The notes: a model not told the origin generated them from the letters alone. A stretch of DNA of 64,000 bases from Lachnospiraceae bacterium (GCA_017483735.1 JAFUVF010000056.1:1-64000); one strand, 5' to 3'; counted from the stretch's first letter, positions 46,422-56,933 are shown. A program made the numbers and translations.

Positions 46422-47504
46422 TTATGAATTCTCCTTTTCAAACTTCTTCATAAACTCAACGAGCTTTTCTACGCCCTCGATAGGCATTGCATTGTATATG
46501 GAGGCTCTCATTCCGCCTACGCTTCTGTGACCCTTAAGGTTCTCAAAGCCTGCTTCCTTTGCTTCCTTTACAAACTTTGCATCAAGCTCCTCGTTCCCTG
46601 TCACAAAAGGAACATTCATAAGCGAACGGTCTTCCTTTCTTACGGTTCCCTTGAAAAGCTTGCTCTCATCAAGGAAATCATAGAGAATCTTAGCCTTCTT
46701 CTCGTTGTGCTCCTTGATTGCTGAAAGTCCGCCCTGCTTCTTTAACCACTTGAACACCTTTCCGCAGATATAGATTCCGTATGCGGGAGGAGTATTGTAA
46801 AGGGACTCAGCATCCGCATGAATCTTGTACTTCATCATGGTAGGAGTTCCGGGAAGGGTATCCTCCGTTATCAAATCCTCCCTGATTATAACGATTACAA
46901 CGCCTGCAGGCCCTACATTCTTCTGCACTCCGCCGTAAATCACGCCATATTTTGTAACATCAACCGGCTCTGAGAGAAAGCAGGATGAAACATCCGCAAC
47001 CAGAGTATGTCCCTTGGTGTTGGGAAGCTCCCAGAATTTGGTCCCGTAGATTGTATTATTCTCACAGATATATACATAGTCCGCATCCTCAGGAATCGGA
47101 AGGTCTGAACAATCGGGTATATATGAGAAGGTCTTGTCTGCGCTGCTGGCAACCTCTATGGCTTCGCCGTAGATTTTCGCCTCCTGATATGCCTTCTTTG
47201 CCCACTGACCGGTCACGATGTACGCAGCCTTCTTGTTCTTCATAAGGTTCATCGGAATCATCGCAAACTGTAACGAAGCGCCGCCCTGCAAAAAGAGCAC
47301 CTTGTAATTGTCAGGGATATTCATAAGCTCCCTCAAATCCTTTTCCGCTTCCTTAATGATATTGTCATAGACCTTTGAGCGGTGGCTCATCTCCATAACG
47401 GACATACCGCTTCCCTTGTAATCAAGCATCTCCTCCGCCGCTTCCTTTAATACCTCCTCGGGAAGCACTGCGGGACCCGCCGAAAAGTTATAAACTCTGG
47501 ACAT
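46422..47504 (-). CDS. serC: Phosphoserine aminotransferase
   Basis: The 360-residue enzyme starts MSRVYNFSAGPAVLPEEVL, the class signature. PLP-binding lysine lies in YGGVQKNVGPAG, and HRSVGGMRASIYNA is the C-terminal phosphate-binding part. It makes phosphoserine for serine (and possibly pyridoxine) synthesis. The ATG at 47504 has GAGGAGG 8 bases upstream. It pairs with serA; a separate serB is not visible here. Confidence 0.96.
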   Translation of the reverse strand: MSRVYNFSAGPAVLPEEVLKEAAEEMLDYKGSGMSVMEMSHRSKVYDNIIKEAEKDLRELMNIPDNYKVLFLQGGASLQFAMIPMNLMKNKKAAYIVTGQWAKKAYQEAKIYGEAIEVASSADKTFSYIPDCSDLPIPEDADYVYICENNTIYGTKFWELPNTKGHTLVADVSSCFLSEPVDVTKYGVIYGGVQKNVGPAGVVIVIIREDLITEDTLPGTPTMMKYKIHADAESLYNTPPAYGIYICGKVFKWLKKQGGLSAIKEHNEKKAKILYDFLDESKLFKGTVRKEDRSLMNVPFVTGNEELDAKFVKEAKEAGFENLKGHRSVGGMRASIYNAMPIEGVEKLVEFMKKFEKENS

Positions 47505-47548
47505 TTTTCCATCCTCCTCTACTATCTTTGCTTTCTCATTCAAATAAA

Positions 47549-47595
47549 AAAGCCCTTTGCATTCACTTATATATAATAAGTTTTCAAAGGGCTTT
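47549..47595 (-). terminator. Terminator ending the ilv/leu-envelope operon
   Basis: AAAGCCCTTTG and CAAAGGGCTTT form an 11-pair outer stem with an inner ACTTAT/ATAAGT stem, and TTTTTTATTT follows on the minus strand. It lies 26 bases after the secreted-protein stop. Confidence 0.85.
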
Positions 47596-47601
47596 AGTCA
47601 A
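47573..47601 (-). promoter_or_regulatory. serC-serA promoter overlapping the terminator
   Basis: TTGACT, 17 bases, TATTAT on the minus strand. It lies across the terminator hairpin of the preceding operon, so the serC transcript would begin inside the hairpin. Confidence 0.6.
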
Positions 47602-47621
47602 TATTAAATTATTTTACCTGC

Positions 47622-48302
47622 TTATTTATTCTTGGAGAAGGTTCCCTTGGGTGCGGCTATTACACCGTATGCACTGGAAAGCTCTCCGGCAGAAACAGTA
47701 ACGGAATATGCGCTGCTATCCTTGTCATAGAGCACCTCACAGCTGTTCTTGTTTACCCTGATAAGAGCAACGTCGCTGTTTCTTCTGTCTATCCCGATAT
47801 CCGTGGGAATCTCATACACAAAGGATACAGGAGCGCTCAGCGTGTATATATACTCGCCGATGGGTGCGCCATTTCCCTCATATATTTCACCTGTAACGGA
47901 AAAATAAGATTTAACCTCACAGCCCATGGAAGCAGCGATGGCGTCGATGGATGCCTTTGCGGCTTCGCCTGTTCCAATATCCACCTTAGGTAACACATAC
48001 CTGCTCTCCGGAAGTCCCGAAGCCCTGCGGAGCGCTGCTGTAGTTGTAATATATGCGATGGGAGCATAAACACAGCCTGCAAGATCCGCATTGGAAGAAA
48101 TTCTGAACTCATCATCAACCCTTGCGGATGTTCCCTGTCCGTCATAATAGATGTTGTTGACAAAATCAACATTGCCGAGTCCGCACCAGTCACCATACTT
48201 TCCGGGATATGCTGCAAATGCCGTTACAGACATTGCGAAAACCATTATTCCCGCAGCCAGAACAGTTGCGATTCCCTTTTTAAATAATCTTGATGCCTTC
48301 AT
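47622..48302 (-). CDS. Secreted protein of unknown function
   Basis: The 226-residue protein has a clear signal peptide (KKGIATVLAAGIMVFAMSV, cleavage near AFA-A32). The mature part is about 190 residues and contains two Cys near the start (GDWCGLGN, LAGCVYAP) and beta-rich segments. I recognise no family. It is 25 bases after the L,D-transpeptidase gene and last in the operon, so it may work at the cell wall. That is inferred from position only. Confidence 0.75.
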   Translation of the reverse strand: MKASRLFKKGIATVLAAGIMVFAMSVTAFAAYPGKYGDWCGLGNVDFVNNIYYDGQGTSARVDDEFRISSNADLAGCVYAPIAYITTTAALRRASGLPESRYVLPKVDIGTGEAAKASIDAIAASMGCEVKSYFSVTGEIYEGNGAPIGEYIYTLSAPVSFVYEIPTDIGIDRRNSDVALIRVNKNSCEVLYDKDSSAYSVTVSAGELSSAYGVIAAPKGTFSKNK

Positions 48303-48327
48303 AGATTTAGTCTCCTTTCGTAGAAAA

Positions 48328-49749
48328 TCATCTGTAATACATTATTATCGGAGTTCCCTCTTTTGTCAAGTCATATAATTTGCTCATAATGTCCACAGGC
48401 ACGTTTACACAGCCATGGGAACCGTCCGTTTTATAGATTTCTCCTCCAAATTCCTCTCTCCAGTCTGCATCATGTATCCCTATGGAATCCTTTACTCTTA
48501 TCCAGAATTTAACGGGAGTTCTGTAGCCCGGTCCCACCAACACCCTGTCCGTCTGCTTGTCATATGCATAAAAGCAGCCCGCCGGAGTATCGCTTCCGTT
48601 GGGATATCCCCCCGTCACAATGTCGGTATCAAGGATGAGCCTGCCCTCTTCATAATAGTATAAATGCTGATTGGACATATCAACCTCAATATAGGTTCCT
48701 CCTGTGTCATCAATCCCCCTGACATAGCCTTCATGCTTATATATGGGTGTATAGCTTATCCCCAAGGTCCTTCCCTTCTCGTCCAGAAGATTATCAAAAA
48801 GCCATGCAAAGAGCTCGTCCCCGTCTATCTCGGTTCCGTAGGTTCCCGCAGGCACAGTGACATAATCTCCCTTTGAAGACAAAAATTTTCTATCTATTCC
48901 GTAGGTATTGTAAAGCTCACATATATGATCCGTATATTTCCTCACAGCATCAGCATCCGCCTCAAAATTCCCGTCTGCATTTATAAAGGGCATATCCCCT
49001 GCATGTCGGAGCATTTCTGCGATTTCCCCCTTTGAGAGTGAAAACTTTTCCACACCCATATCTATCCTGATATCCGATGACTGAACTGCATCCACCTTTT
49101 TGAAAAGCTCCTTTATTCCTGCCGCCTCAGAGCCCTCCGGAAGGCTGTAATAGCAATCCTTTTGGGAGAGATCAATCTCGGTTTCCCCCGCAAATACAGC
49201 ATCCGCTATAATCTGCTTTGCCTTGTCCACATCCAGAATATTTGAATAACCGTCTATTATGTAATAGCCCTCATTTTCATCCCGCTCCAATATGCATTTG
49301 CCCTTGTATTCAAGTGCATTTTTTACAATATCACTATTCTCAAAGTCGGATAAAAGCTTATCTCTGTCATATTCCGAAAGCGGAGTAAGCTTGTGCTCCG
49401 TTTTTGAAGAAACGCTTAACAGCCACAAAAAAGGCTTCTGCCCTGTGATATACCGCTTTACCGCAGTAAGATAATCCGCCGAATAATCATAATCTGAAAG
49501 ATTGAAGGATATGCTTTCTCCCTTTATATCAACAATATTTATGACAGGGGCGTCGGCATTCCTTGAAAGCTCTTCACTAACATCCTCCGGAGTCCTCCCC
49601 GTGCAGTACACTCCGTTAATCCAGGTATTAAGAAGAAAGCTCTGCTTATAATATATGCCTAAAGCAAAATAGGCGGCGATGCAAAAAAGCACCGCTGCCC
49701 CTAGTATTGCATAAATATTTATTTTACCCTTAGAGTCCGCTTCGTTCAT
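48328..49749 (-). CDS. L,D-transpeptidase (YkuD) with membrane anchor
   Basis: The 473-residue protein has an N-terminal membrane helix (about 12-30), a ~280-residue extracytoplasmic region of the PG_binding_4 type seen in clostridial transpeptidases, and a C-terminal YkuD domain. The catalytic motif is IGIHDADW followed by SHGCVNVP near residue 450. It cross-links peptidoglycan through L,D bonds. The gene starts 13 bases after ilvB and is followed by a secreted protein. Confidence 0.93.
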   Translation of the reverse strand: MNEADSKGKINIYAILGAAVLFCIAAYFALGIYYKQSFLLNTWINGVYCTGRTPEDVSEELSRNADAPVINIVDIKGESISFNLSDYDYSADYLTAVKRYITGQKPFLWLLSVSSKTEHKLTPLSEYDRDKLLSDFENSDIVKNALEYKGKCILERDENEGYYIIDGYSNILDVDKAKQIIADAVFAGETEIDLSQKDCYYSLPEGSEAAGIKELFKKVDAVQSSDIRIDMGVEKFSLSKGEIAEMLRHAGDMPFINADGNFEADADAVRKYTDHICELYNTYGIDRKFLSSKGDYVTVPAGTYGTEIDGDELFAWLFDNLLDEKGRTLGISYTPIYKHEGYVRGIDDTGGTYIEVDMSNQHLYYYEEGRLILDTDIVTGGYPNGSDTPAGCFYAYDKQTDRVLVGPGYRTPVKFWIRVKDSIGIHDADWREEFGGEIYKTDGSHGCVNVPVDIMSKLYDLTKEGTPIIMYYR

Positions 49750-49762
49750 AAAAGCCTTTAGT

Positions 49763-51469
49763 CTATTCCTTCATGTCAGTTGCGTCGAAGGCCTCGCTGA
49801 TGGGCGCTCCTGCGGGAACCATGGGGAATACCTTGTCATCCTCGGGGATGATGCACTCTATTAAAACAGGACGCTTTAAGGATATTGCCTTCTTAAGTGC
49901 AGGCACTACCTCCTCCTTTTTGCTTACCCTTATGGCAGCGCAGCCCAAGCCCTCCGCCACCTTGCAAAAGTCCACGGAATCATTTAATACAGTCTGCGAA
50001 TAGCGCTTTCCGTAGAACAGGGTCTGCCACTGGCGCACCATTCCCAGCACATGATTGTTTATAACAACCTGAATTATTGGTATATTGTAGCGGCTTGCGG
50101 TGGCAAGCTCGTTCATATTCATCCTAAAGCACCCATCGCCTGCGATATTTACACAAATATCATCCGGATTGCCGACCTGCGCTCCGATACAGGCTCCGAG
50201 CCCGTATCCCATGGTGCCCAAGCCTCCTGATGAGAGGAAGGTTCTTGGCTTGGTATATCTGTAATACTGCGCCGCCCACATCTGGTGCTGTCCCACATCC
50301 GTGGTAATTATCGCCTTTCCCTTTGTGACCTCATCTAACTTCTCTATGACATAGGGACAGGAAAGCTTGGAATCATCATAGTTCATAGGATATTTAGCCT
50401 TCATATCCACAATCTTACTCATCCAGTCCTTATGTGAGGTCTTTTTAAGAAGGGGCAGAAGCTCATTTAAGGTAGCCTTCAAATCTCCCACAAGCGCCGC
50501 ATCCACTCTGATGTTTTTGTTTATCTCCGCAGCATCTATGTCGAGATGAACTATCCTTGCATTGGTCGCAAATTTCTTTGCGTTTCCAATTACTCTGTCG
50601 GAAAATCTTGCTCCGAGCGCAATTAAGCAGTCACACTCCGACACTCCGAAATTGGAGGTCTTTGTGCCGTGCATTCCTATCATTCCTGTATAGCGCTTTG
50701 CTTTTCCGTCAAAGCCTCCCTTTCCCATAAGGGTATCACACACGGGGGAATCTATCTTTTCAGCTAACTCCTTAACCTCGTCGTATGCCCCCGATATGAT
50801 TGCGCCGCCTCCGAGATATATAAAGGGCTTCTTTGAGGAATTTATAATATCCGCAACCGTTTTAAGCGCTTCATCCGTATAGTTTCTTGGATATTTATCC
50901 TCGGACTGCGTCTTTGTCTTTTTGGAGTTCTTTGCCTCCTTTTTGAGAGGTGTAAACTCACACTCCGCTGCGGTCACATCCTTTGTGATGTCCACAAGCA
51001 CGGGACCCGGGCGTCCCGAAACCGCAATCTCAAAAGCACGTCTCAATGTGGGCGCAAGCTCCTCCACATTTTTAACGATATATCCGTGCTTTGTAATTGG
51101 CATGGTAATTCCTGCGATATCCACCTCCTGGAAGGAGTCCTTGCCAAGAAGCGGAAGCGTTACATTTGCCGTTATTGCAACCATTGGCACGGAGTCCATA
51201 TATGCCGTCGCAATGCCCGTCACAAGATTTGTAGCGCCGGGGCCGGAGGTTGCCATGCAAACTCCCACCTTCCCCGTTGAGCGTGCATATCCGTCAGCCG
51301 CATGCGCTGCGCCCTGCTCATGGCTTGTGAGAATGTGTCTGATTTCCTTTTCATGCTTATAGAGCGCATCATATATATTCAATATTGCGCCGCCGGGATA
51401 GCCGAATACGGTATCTACTCCCTGCTCCTTAAGACATTCTATTACTATTTCAGAACCGTTTAATTTCAT
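49763..51469 (-). CDS. ilvB: Acetolactate synthase, large (catalytic) subunit
   Basis: The 568-residue TPP enzyme has the catalytic Glu in TSHEQGAAHAADGYAR, FAD/central-domain motifs, and the TPP/Mg motif GDGCFRMNMNELATASRYN ending in VINN. It performs the first step of valine and leucine synthesis. No small regulatory subunit gene (ilvN) is adjacent, so it must be elsewhere or absent. It follows ilvD by 15 bases. Confidence 0.96.
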   Translation of the reverse strand: MKLNGSEIVIECLKEQGVDTVFGYPGGAILNIYDALYKHEKEIRHILTSHEQGAAHAADGYARSTGKVGVCMATSGPGATNLVTGIATAYMDSVPMVAITANVTLPLLGKDSFQEVDIAGITMPITKHGYIVKNVEELAPTLRRAFEIAVSGRPGPVLVDITKDVTAAECEFTPLKKEAKNSKKTKTQSEDKYPRNYTDEALKTVADIINSSKKPFIYLGGGAIISGAYDEVKELAEKIDSPVCDTLMGKGGFDGKAKRYTGMIGMHGTKTSNFGVSECDCLIALGARFSDRVIGNAKKFATNARIVHLDIDAAEINKNIRVDAALVGDLKATLNELLPLLKKTSHKDWMSKIVDMKAKYPMNYDDSKLSCPYVIEKLDEVTKGKAIITTDVGQHQMWAAQYYRYTKPRTFLSSGGLGTMGYGLGACIGAQVGNPDDICVNIAGDGCFRMNMNELATASRYNIPIIQVVINNHVLGMVRQWQTLFYGKRYSQTVLNDSVDFCKVAEGLGCAAIRVSKKEEVVPALKKAISLKRPVLIECIIPEDDKVFPMVPAGAPISEAFDATDMKE

Positions 51470-51484
51470 TGTCTGTTCTCCCTT

Positions 51485-53155
51485 TTAGTTCTTCGGAACC
51501 TCCAAAACAGCGCCCCTGTTTCCGCTGGTAACAAGCTCCCTGTAGCGGGCAAGATACCCTGTAAGCGGCTCCTTATCCTTCAATACGAGATGCTTTCTTC
51601 TCTCCTGAAGCTCCTCCTCCGATACAAGCATATCAAGCTTGTTCTCAGGAATATTTATACGGATTATATCGCCCTCTCTGACTAATGCGATGGGACCTCC
51701 CACAGCAGCCTCCGGGGACACATGACCTATGGATGCGCCTCTTGATGCTCCGGAAAATCTTCCGTCAGTAATGAGCGCAACAGAGCTTCCAAGCCCCATT
51801 CCTGCAATGGCGGATGTGGGATTTAACATCTCTCTCATTCCGGGGCCTCCCTTAGGTCCCTCATAGCGTATTACAACCACATCCCCTGCGACAATCTGTC
51901 CGCCCTTTATTGCATTTATCGCATCCTCCTCGCAGTCAAACACCCTTGCAGGCCCCTCGTGCACCAGCATCTCGGGCGCAACGGCGCTTCTCTTTACAAC
52001 GCCGGAATCCGGTGCAAGATTTCCTCTGAGTATTGCGATACCGCCTGTCTCCGAATAGGGATTCTCCACGGGGCGGATTACCTCCGGATTCTTATTTACA
52101 CAATTCTTTATATTTTCGCCTATGGTCGTTCCGTTTACCGTCATACAGTCAAGCTCGAGAAGATTCTTCTTCGTAAGCTCATTCATCACGGCATATACAC
52201 CGCCCGCCTCATTCAAGTCCTCCATATATGTGGGACCTGCCGGCGCAAGATGGCAAAGATTCGGGGTTATGGCTGATAAGTCGTTTGCCATATCGAGATT
52301 AAGCTCCACTCCCGCTTCCTTTGCGATAGCCGGAAGATGAAGCATGGAATTTGTGGAGCACCCAAGCGCCATATCCACGATAAGAGCGTTTTTGAAGGAT
52401 TTTTCCGTCATTATGTCCCTGGGACGGATATTCTTCTCTACAAGCTCCATTATCTTCATGCCTGCATGCTTTGCAAGGCGTATCCTCTCAGAATATACCG
52501 CAGGGATTGTTCCGTTGCCCTTTAAGCCCATTCCTATGGCTTCCGTAAGGCAGTTCATTGAGTTGGCGGTATACATTCCCGAGCACGAGCCGCAGGTAGG
52601 GCATACATGCTCCTCAAAATCGCAAAGCTCATCCATATCCATAGTGCCGGCAGCAACAGACCCCACCGCCTCAAACATGGACGAAAGGCTTCTCTTCTTC
52701 CCCTTTACATGCCCTGCAAGCATAGGGCCTCCGGATACAAATATGGTTGGGATATTCACTCTCGCCGCAGCCATTAAAAGTCCCGGCACGTTCTTGTCAC
52801 AGTTGGGTATGCACACAAGTCCGTCGAAGCCGTGCGCCATTGCCATACATTCCGTGGAATCCGCAATCAAATCCCGCGTCACAAGAGAGTATTTCATTCC
52901 AATATGTCCCATGGCAATGCCGTCGCATACCGCAATCGCAGGGAATACCACGGGGGTTCCGCCCGCCATTGCAACTCCTAATTTTACCGCCTCGGTAATC
53001 TTGTCAAGATTCATATGTCCGGGCACTATCTCATTATATGAATTTACTATACCTATGAGAGGACGCTTCCTCTCCTCCTCGGTCATGCCGAGAGCGTTAA
53101 AGAGGCTCCTGTGCGGTGCCTGCTGTGTACCTGTTTTTACGCTGTCACTTCTCAT
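51485..53155 (-). CDS. ilvD: Dihydroxy-acid dehydratase
   Basis: The 556-residue enzyme has the iron-sulfur Cys motifs [10 protein letters not shown] and [19 protein letters not shown], and [17 protein letters not shown] and [15 protein letters not shown] near the C-terminus. It dehydrates dihydroxy acids in branched-chain amino acid synthesis. It lies between leuB and ilvB with 15-base gaps. Confidence 0.97.
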   Translation of the reverse strand: MRSDSVKTGTQQAPHRSLFNALGMTEEERKRPLIGIVNSYNEIVPGHMNLDKITEAVKLGVAMAGGTPVVFPAIAVCDGIAMGHIGMKYSLVTRDLIADSTECMAMAHGFDGLVCIPNCDKNVPGLLMAAARVNIPTIFVSGGPMLAGHVKGKKRSLSSMFEAVGSVAAGTMDMDELCDFEEHVCPTCGSCSGMYTANSMNCLTEAIGMGLKGNGTIPAVYSERIRLAKHAGMKIMELVEKNIRPRDIMTEKSFKNALIVDMALGCSTNSMLHLPAIAKEAGVELNLDMANDLSAITPNLCHLAPAGPTYMEDLNEAGGVYAVMNELTKKNLLELDCMTVNGTTIGENIKNCVNKNPEVIRPVENPYSETGGIAILRGNLAPDSGVVKRSAVAPEMLVHEGPARVFDCEEDAINAIKGGQIVAGDVVVIRYEGPKGGPGMREMLNPTSAIAGMGLGSSVALITDGRFSGASRGASIGHVSPEAAVGGPIALVREGDIIRINIPENKLDMLVSEEELQERRKHLVLKDKEPLTGYLARYRELVTSGNRGAVLEVPKN

Positions 53156-53170
53156 AATCCTTCTCCTTTA

Positions 53171-54253
53171 TCAAATCCTCTCGCAGATTAAATCTCCCAT
53201 CCTGCTGCATCCGACATTCTCACATCCCTCGGAGCAGATATCTCCTGTGCGATAGCCGTCCTTTAATACCTGCTTTACGGCTTTTTCTATTGTCTCCGCC
53301 TCCTTATCGAGATCAAAAGTGTAGCGGAGCATCATTGCCGCAGAAAGAATTGTCGCTATAGGGTTTGCAATATCCTTTCCCGCAATATCCGGCGCCGAGC
53401 CGTGACTTGGCTCATAGAGACCGAACTTAGTATCGTTTAAGCTTGCAGAGGACAGCATTCCTATGGAGCCAGTTACCATGCTTGCCTCGTCGGAAAGTAT
53501 ATCTCCGAACATATTCTCCGTGAGAATTACATCGAACTGCCCCGGATTCTTTACAAGCTGCATTGCGCAGTTGTCCACTAGCATATGCTCCAAAGTAACA
53601 TCGGGATAATCCTCTGCGACCTCACAGACCACCTTTCTCCAAAGTCTGGAAGAATCAAGCACGTTTGCCTTGTCAACGCTTGTGACCTTGTTTCTTCTCT
53701 TTCTGGCGATATCGAAGGCCTTGACTGCAATACGCCTAATCTCATTCTCGTTGTATATGAGGGTATCCACAGCGGTTCTTAAGCCATTCTCCTCATAGGT
53801 CTTTCTCTCTCCGAAATACAGACCTCCTGTAAGCTCACGCATTATGAGCATATCAAAGCCCTTGCCGCAGATTTCCTCCTTTAGGGGGCACGCCGCAGAA
53901 AGCTCGTCATAAAGATATGCGGGGCGTAAATTTGCAAAAAGATTAAGAGCCTTTCTTATGCCGAGAAGTCCTGCCTCCGGACGCTTCTCGGGAGGAAGCT
54001 TATACCAGGGGGATGTGGTGGTATCTCCTCCTATGGAACCCATAAGCACTGCGTCGGCTGATTTTGCCACAGCAATCGCCTCATCCGTAAGGGGTACACC
54101 ATGCACATCAATGGATGCGCCGCCCATAAGGATATCCGTATATTTAACTGTATGCCCGTTCTTTTCACATACCCTTGAAAGCACCTTCTTTGCCTGAGCC
54201 ACAATCTCAGGACCTATGCCGTCCCCGGGTATGCAGGTAATATTTAACTCCAT
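53171..54253 (-). CDS. leuB: 3-isopropylmalate dehydrogenase
   Basis: The 360-residue enzyme starts [20 protein letters not shown], with the substrate loop [29 protein letters not shown], and the metal-binding Asp residues in [10 protein letters not shown]. It oxidises 3-isopropylmalate in leucine synthesis. leuA and leuCD are not in the window. It follows yajC by 27 bases. Confidence 0.96.
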   Translation of the reverse strand: MELNITCIPGDGIGPEIVAQAKKVLSRVCEKNGHTVKYTDILMGGASIDVHGVPLTDEAIAVAKSADAVLMGSIGGDTTTSPWYKLPPEKRPEAGLLGIRKALNLFANLRPAYLYDELSAACPLKEEICGKGFDMLIMRELTGGLYFGERKTYEENGLRTAVDTLIYNENEIRRIAVKAFDIARKRRNKVTSVDKANVLDSSRLWRKVVCEVAEDYPDVTLEHMLVDNCAMQLVKNPGQFDVILTENMFGDILSDEASMVTGSIGMLSSASLNDTKFGLYEPSHGSAPDIAGKDIANPIATILSAAMMLRYTFDLDKEAETIEKAVKQVLKDGYRTGDICSEGCENVGCSRMGDLICERI

Positions 54254-54280
54254 AGCTTTTACCTCTTCTGCAAATTTTGA

Positions 54281-54607
54281 TCAGCTCTCTGTTGCGCTCT
54301 CCACCCTGCTTATTGCGGACTTATCCATGGGAATACGGCAGTTTTTGTTGTTTCCGAACTCAACGATTACCATATCCTCCTGAATATCAATCACAGAGCC
54401 ATAGAAGCCGGATGTGGTAAGCACATAATCCCCTGCCTTAAGGTCGGCAAGCATTGAAGCCATGCGCTTCTTCTCCTTCTGCTGTGGTCTGAACATAAAC
54501 ATATACAGAGCCAGAATAAGCACCGCATATATGACAATGATCATGATATTTCCGAATGAATTTCCTGCTGCAGCCGCATCCGAAGCGGTTGTAAGTAATA
54601 TTGACAT
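54281..54607 (-). CDS. yajC: Sec translocase accessory subunit YajC
   Basis: The 108-residue protein has one membrane helix (about 20-41) and the YajC signature MFRPQQKEKKRMASMLADLKAGDYVLTTSGFYG. It associates with SecDF at the membrane. It heads the operon into leuB-ilvD-ilvB, with AAGGAGG before its ATG and its own promoter 60 bases upstream. Confidence 0.94.
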   Translation of the reverse strand: MSILLTTASDAAAAGNSFGNIMIIVIYAVLILALYMFMFRPQQKEKKRMASMLADLKAGDYVLTTSGFYGSVIDIQEDMVIVEFGNNKNCRIPMDKSAISRVESATES

Positions 54608-54669
54608 TTTTATCCTCCTTCTTGAAGCAAAAGCATTTTTAGCTTTTATTTCAACAAAAAACTTTCTTT

Positions 54670-54698
54670 ATCATACACAAAAAATCATACAACTTCAA
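54670..54698 (-). promoter_or_regulatory. yajC-leuB-ilvD-ilvB promoter
   Basis: TTGAAG, 17 bases, TATGAT on the minus strand, within the 113-base gap between tgt and yajC. No leader hairpins or T-box elements are visible. Confidence 0.6.
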
Positions 54699-54720
54699 GC
54701 ACTTTACAAAAAATTATGAA

Positions 54721-55854
54721 TTACGGAATATCCGCCCCCATATCCTCAAGCTTATGTTTCTTATACTCCGCAAAACGCCCTTCATCAAGCGCCATTCGTA
54801 TCTCTGTCATAAGGTTATTGTAGAAATACAGATTGTGGGTCACGCACAGACGCATCCCCAGCATTTCCTTAGCTTTCAAAAGATGCCTTATATAAGCTCT
54901 TGAATATCTTCTGCAGGCCGGACAGCCGCAGGCTTCATCTATGGGCTTATCGTCCAGCTCGTATTTTGCGTTGAACAGATTGAGCTTCCCGTGATTGGTA
55001 TACACATGCCCATGTCTTCCGTTTCTGGAAGGATACACACAGTCAAAGAAATCTATTCCTCTATCCACGCTCTCCAGAATATTTGCCGGGGTTCCGACTC
55101 CCATAAGATATGTGGGTTTGTCCTTTGGAAGATATGGCACTGTCTCCTCCAAAATATGATACATCTCCTCATGGGTCTCTCCCACAGCAAGCCCTCCCAA
55201 GGCGTATCCCGGAAGGTCAAGCTCGGAAATCCTCTTCGCATGTTCTATACGGATATCCTCGTACACAGCTCCCTGATTTATTCCGAAAAGAAGCTGCTCC
55301 TTATTTATTGTATCCTCCAATGAATTTAATCTTTTGAGCTCTGCATTGCAGCGTTCAAGCCATCTTGTGGTGCGTGCCACGGAATTTTCGACGTATTTTC
55401 TGTCCGCCTTTGAGGGAGCGCACTCATCAAATGCCATTGCTATGGTGGAGGCAAGATTGGACTGGATTTGCATGCTCTCCTCCGGACCCATAAATATCCT
55501 TCTCCCGTCTATATGGGAATTAAAGAAAACTCCCTCCTCCTTTATGGAGCGGAGCTTTGCCAGAGAGAAAACCTGAAAGCCTCCGGAATCCGTGAGTATG
55601 GGCTTGTTCCAGCTCATAAATTTATGGAGTCCTCCAAGCTTTTTGATTACCTCATCCCCGGGGCGCACATGGAGATGGTATGTGTTTGACAGCTCTATCT
55701 GAGTTCCGATATTCTCCAGATCCTCAGTGGATACTGCTCCCTTTATCGCCCCTACGGTTCCAACATTCATAAAAACAGGCGTCTGTACGACGCCGTGTAC
55801 TGTTGTAAATTCCGCCCTCTTTGCTCTTCCCTCTGTCTTTAAAAGCTTATACAT
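54721..55854 (-). CDS. tgt: Queuine/preQ1 tRNA-ribosyltransferase
   Basis: The 377-residue enzyme has LTDSGGFQVFSLAKLR (first catalytic Asp), FDECAP, FDCVYPSRNGRHGHVYT (second Asp), and the zinc site CGCPACRRYSRAYIRHLL. It inserts a 7-deazaguanine base into tRNA at G34. It starts 2 bases after the vanY stop. The conserved tgt-yajC neighbourhood of bacteria is kept. Confidence 0.97.
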   Translation of the reverse strand: MYKLLKTEGRAKRAEFTTVHGVVQTPVFMNVGTVGAIKGAVSTEDLENIGTQIELSNTYHLHVRPGDEVIKKLGGLHKFMSWNKPILTDSGGFQVFSLAKLRSIKEEGVFFNSHIDGRRIFMGPEESMQIQSNLASTIAMAFDECAPSKADRKYVENSVARTTRWLERCNAELKRLNSLEDTINKEQLLFGINQGAVYEDIRIEHAKRISELDLPGYALGGLAVGETHEEMYHILEETVPYLPKDKPTYLMGVGTPANILESVDRGIDFFDCVYPSRNGRHGHVYTNHGKLNLFNAKYELDDKPIDEACGCPACRRYSRAYIRHLLKAKEMLGMRLCVTHNLYFYNNLMTEIRMALDEGRFAEYKKHKLEDMGADIP

Positions 55855-55856
55855 AT

Positions 55857-56924
55857 TTAAAACCTTTCACCCCAGAATTCTTCCATACACATATCGTTAA
55901 GCGTCATATATGTAGCCGCCTCGACTCCCACATATCTGTAGTGCCACGGCTCGAATTCGATTCCCGTTATATATTCCTTATCCTTCGGATATCTCAAAAT
56001 AAAACCGTATTTGTAGGAATTTTCATAAAGCCATGTTCCGGCTGCGGTTTTGAAAAACGCCTCGTCCAGATTGTAATATCCCGTGCAGGTAATATCAAAA
56101 GCAAGCCCCACCTCATGCTCCGAATGTCCGGGAACGGTTATTGCACGGCTTGTACGCTGGAAAGCCTCCACATAGGAATAGCCCTTTCTAATATAAGTCT
56201 CCATTCTCTTGTCAAAGTTTTCCTGCTGATGCATATGAGTTCTGTAGGGAGAGCGGATTTCAAGGCTTACGCCCTCTGCGTTTGCCGCCTTGAACATATC
56301 GAGAAGATCATCCTTAAGCCTTGCATCACACTGCATATCATTAGTGATATTGTCAATGGGAAACTCATAGTTCTCCGGGATTGAATGCTGCTTGTTTATG
56401 AGGATAAGCCTCCAGTCATCCCTTGAAAAATCATAATCGGAATAATCATATAGCTCCTCTTTGTCAGTTGTATTCTCACTTATCCCTGCATCCGGTTCAT
56501 CCGTCGCATTGCCTTCCGTATTTTCAACGTCCGCAAGCAGCGCATCTATATCGGCGGTATTATCATCCTCCACCACATCATGTCCGAATTTGGACAGTTC
56601 ATCAGCCTCCTCACTCTCCCCATCCTCCACAAGATTCTCTGAAAGCTCCAGCTCCCCGGAATCTGCATCAATGCTTATATCCCCTGCATTAAAGCCTGCA
56701 TTGGATATGAACATAGGGAAGGAAAAGCTTGAATATACCGCAAAAAAGACGAGGGATATCGCCGTCATGGAAAGCCGCTTTACATTCCTCGCCATATAAT
56801 CCGCAAGATGAAAGAAAAACATGCACACAAAAAGCACAGGCATCACTATAATCCTGCAAAAAACGTTCTTTTTTCCGAAACGCAGGAGAGCGAATCGTAC
56901 CCTTTCCTCTGCCGTCCTTTTCAT
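55857..56924 (-). CDS. vanY: Membrane-bound D-alanyl-D-alanine carboxypeptidase (VanY type)
   Basis: The 355-residue protein has hydrophobic N-terminal segments (about 25-45 and 50-75), a long acidic Glu/Asp/Ser linker (75-165), and a C-terminal VanY domain with SPYRTHMHQQENF, the zinc residues in GHSEHEVGLAFDI and EPWHYRYVG. It trims peptidoglycan stem peptides. It need not relate to vancomycin resistance. A promoter with extended -10 precedes it, divergent from aroC. Confidence 0.9.
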   Translation of the reverse strand: MKRTAEERVRFALLRFGKKNVFCRIIVMPVLFVCMFFFHLADYMARNVKRLSMTAISLVFFAVYSSFSFPMFISNAGFNAGDISIDADSGELELSENLVEDGESEEADELSKFGHDVVEDDNTADIDALLADVENTEGNATDEPDAGISENTTDKEELYDYSDYDFSRDDWRLILINKQHSIPENYEFPIDNITNDMQCDARLKDDLLDMFKAANAEGVSLEIRSPYRTHMHQQENFDKRMETYIRKGYSYVEAFQRTSRAITVPGHSEHEVGLAFDITCTGYYNLDEAFFKTAAGTWLYENSYKYGFILRYPKDKEYITGIEFEPWHYRYVGVEAATYMTLNDMCMEEFWGERF

Positions 56925-56933
56925 AGTAATGAA

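Noticed and set aside
52344..53255. Long open frame (303 codons) opposite ilvD
   Set aside because: It lies wholly antisense to a strongly supported enzyme gene, has no RBS and its translation shows no family motif. It is a codon-bias shadow.
54608..54720. Leucine attenuator or T-box ahead of yajC/leuB/ilvD/ilvB
   Set aside because: Only A/T-rich sequence and one promoter are present. I see no leader peptide with Leu codons and no hairpins.
55857..56924. vanY as a vancomycin-resistance gene
   Set aside because: No van ligase, dehydrogenase or two-component genes are present. VanY-type carboxypeptidases are common in cell-wall metabolism.
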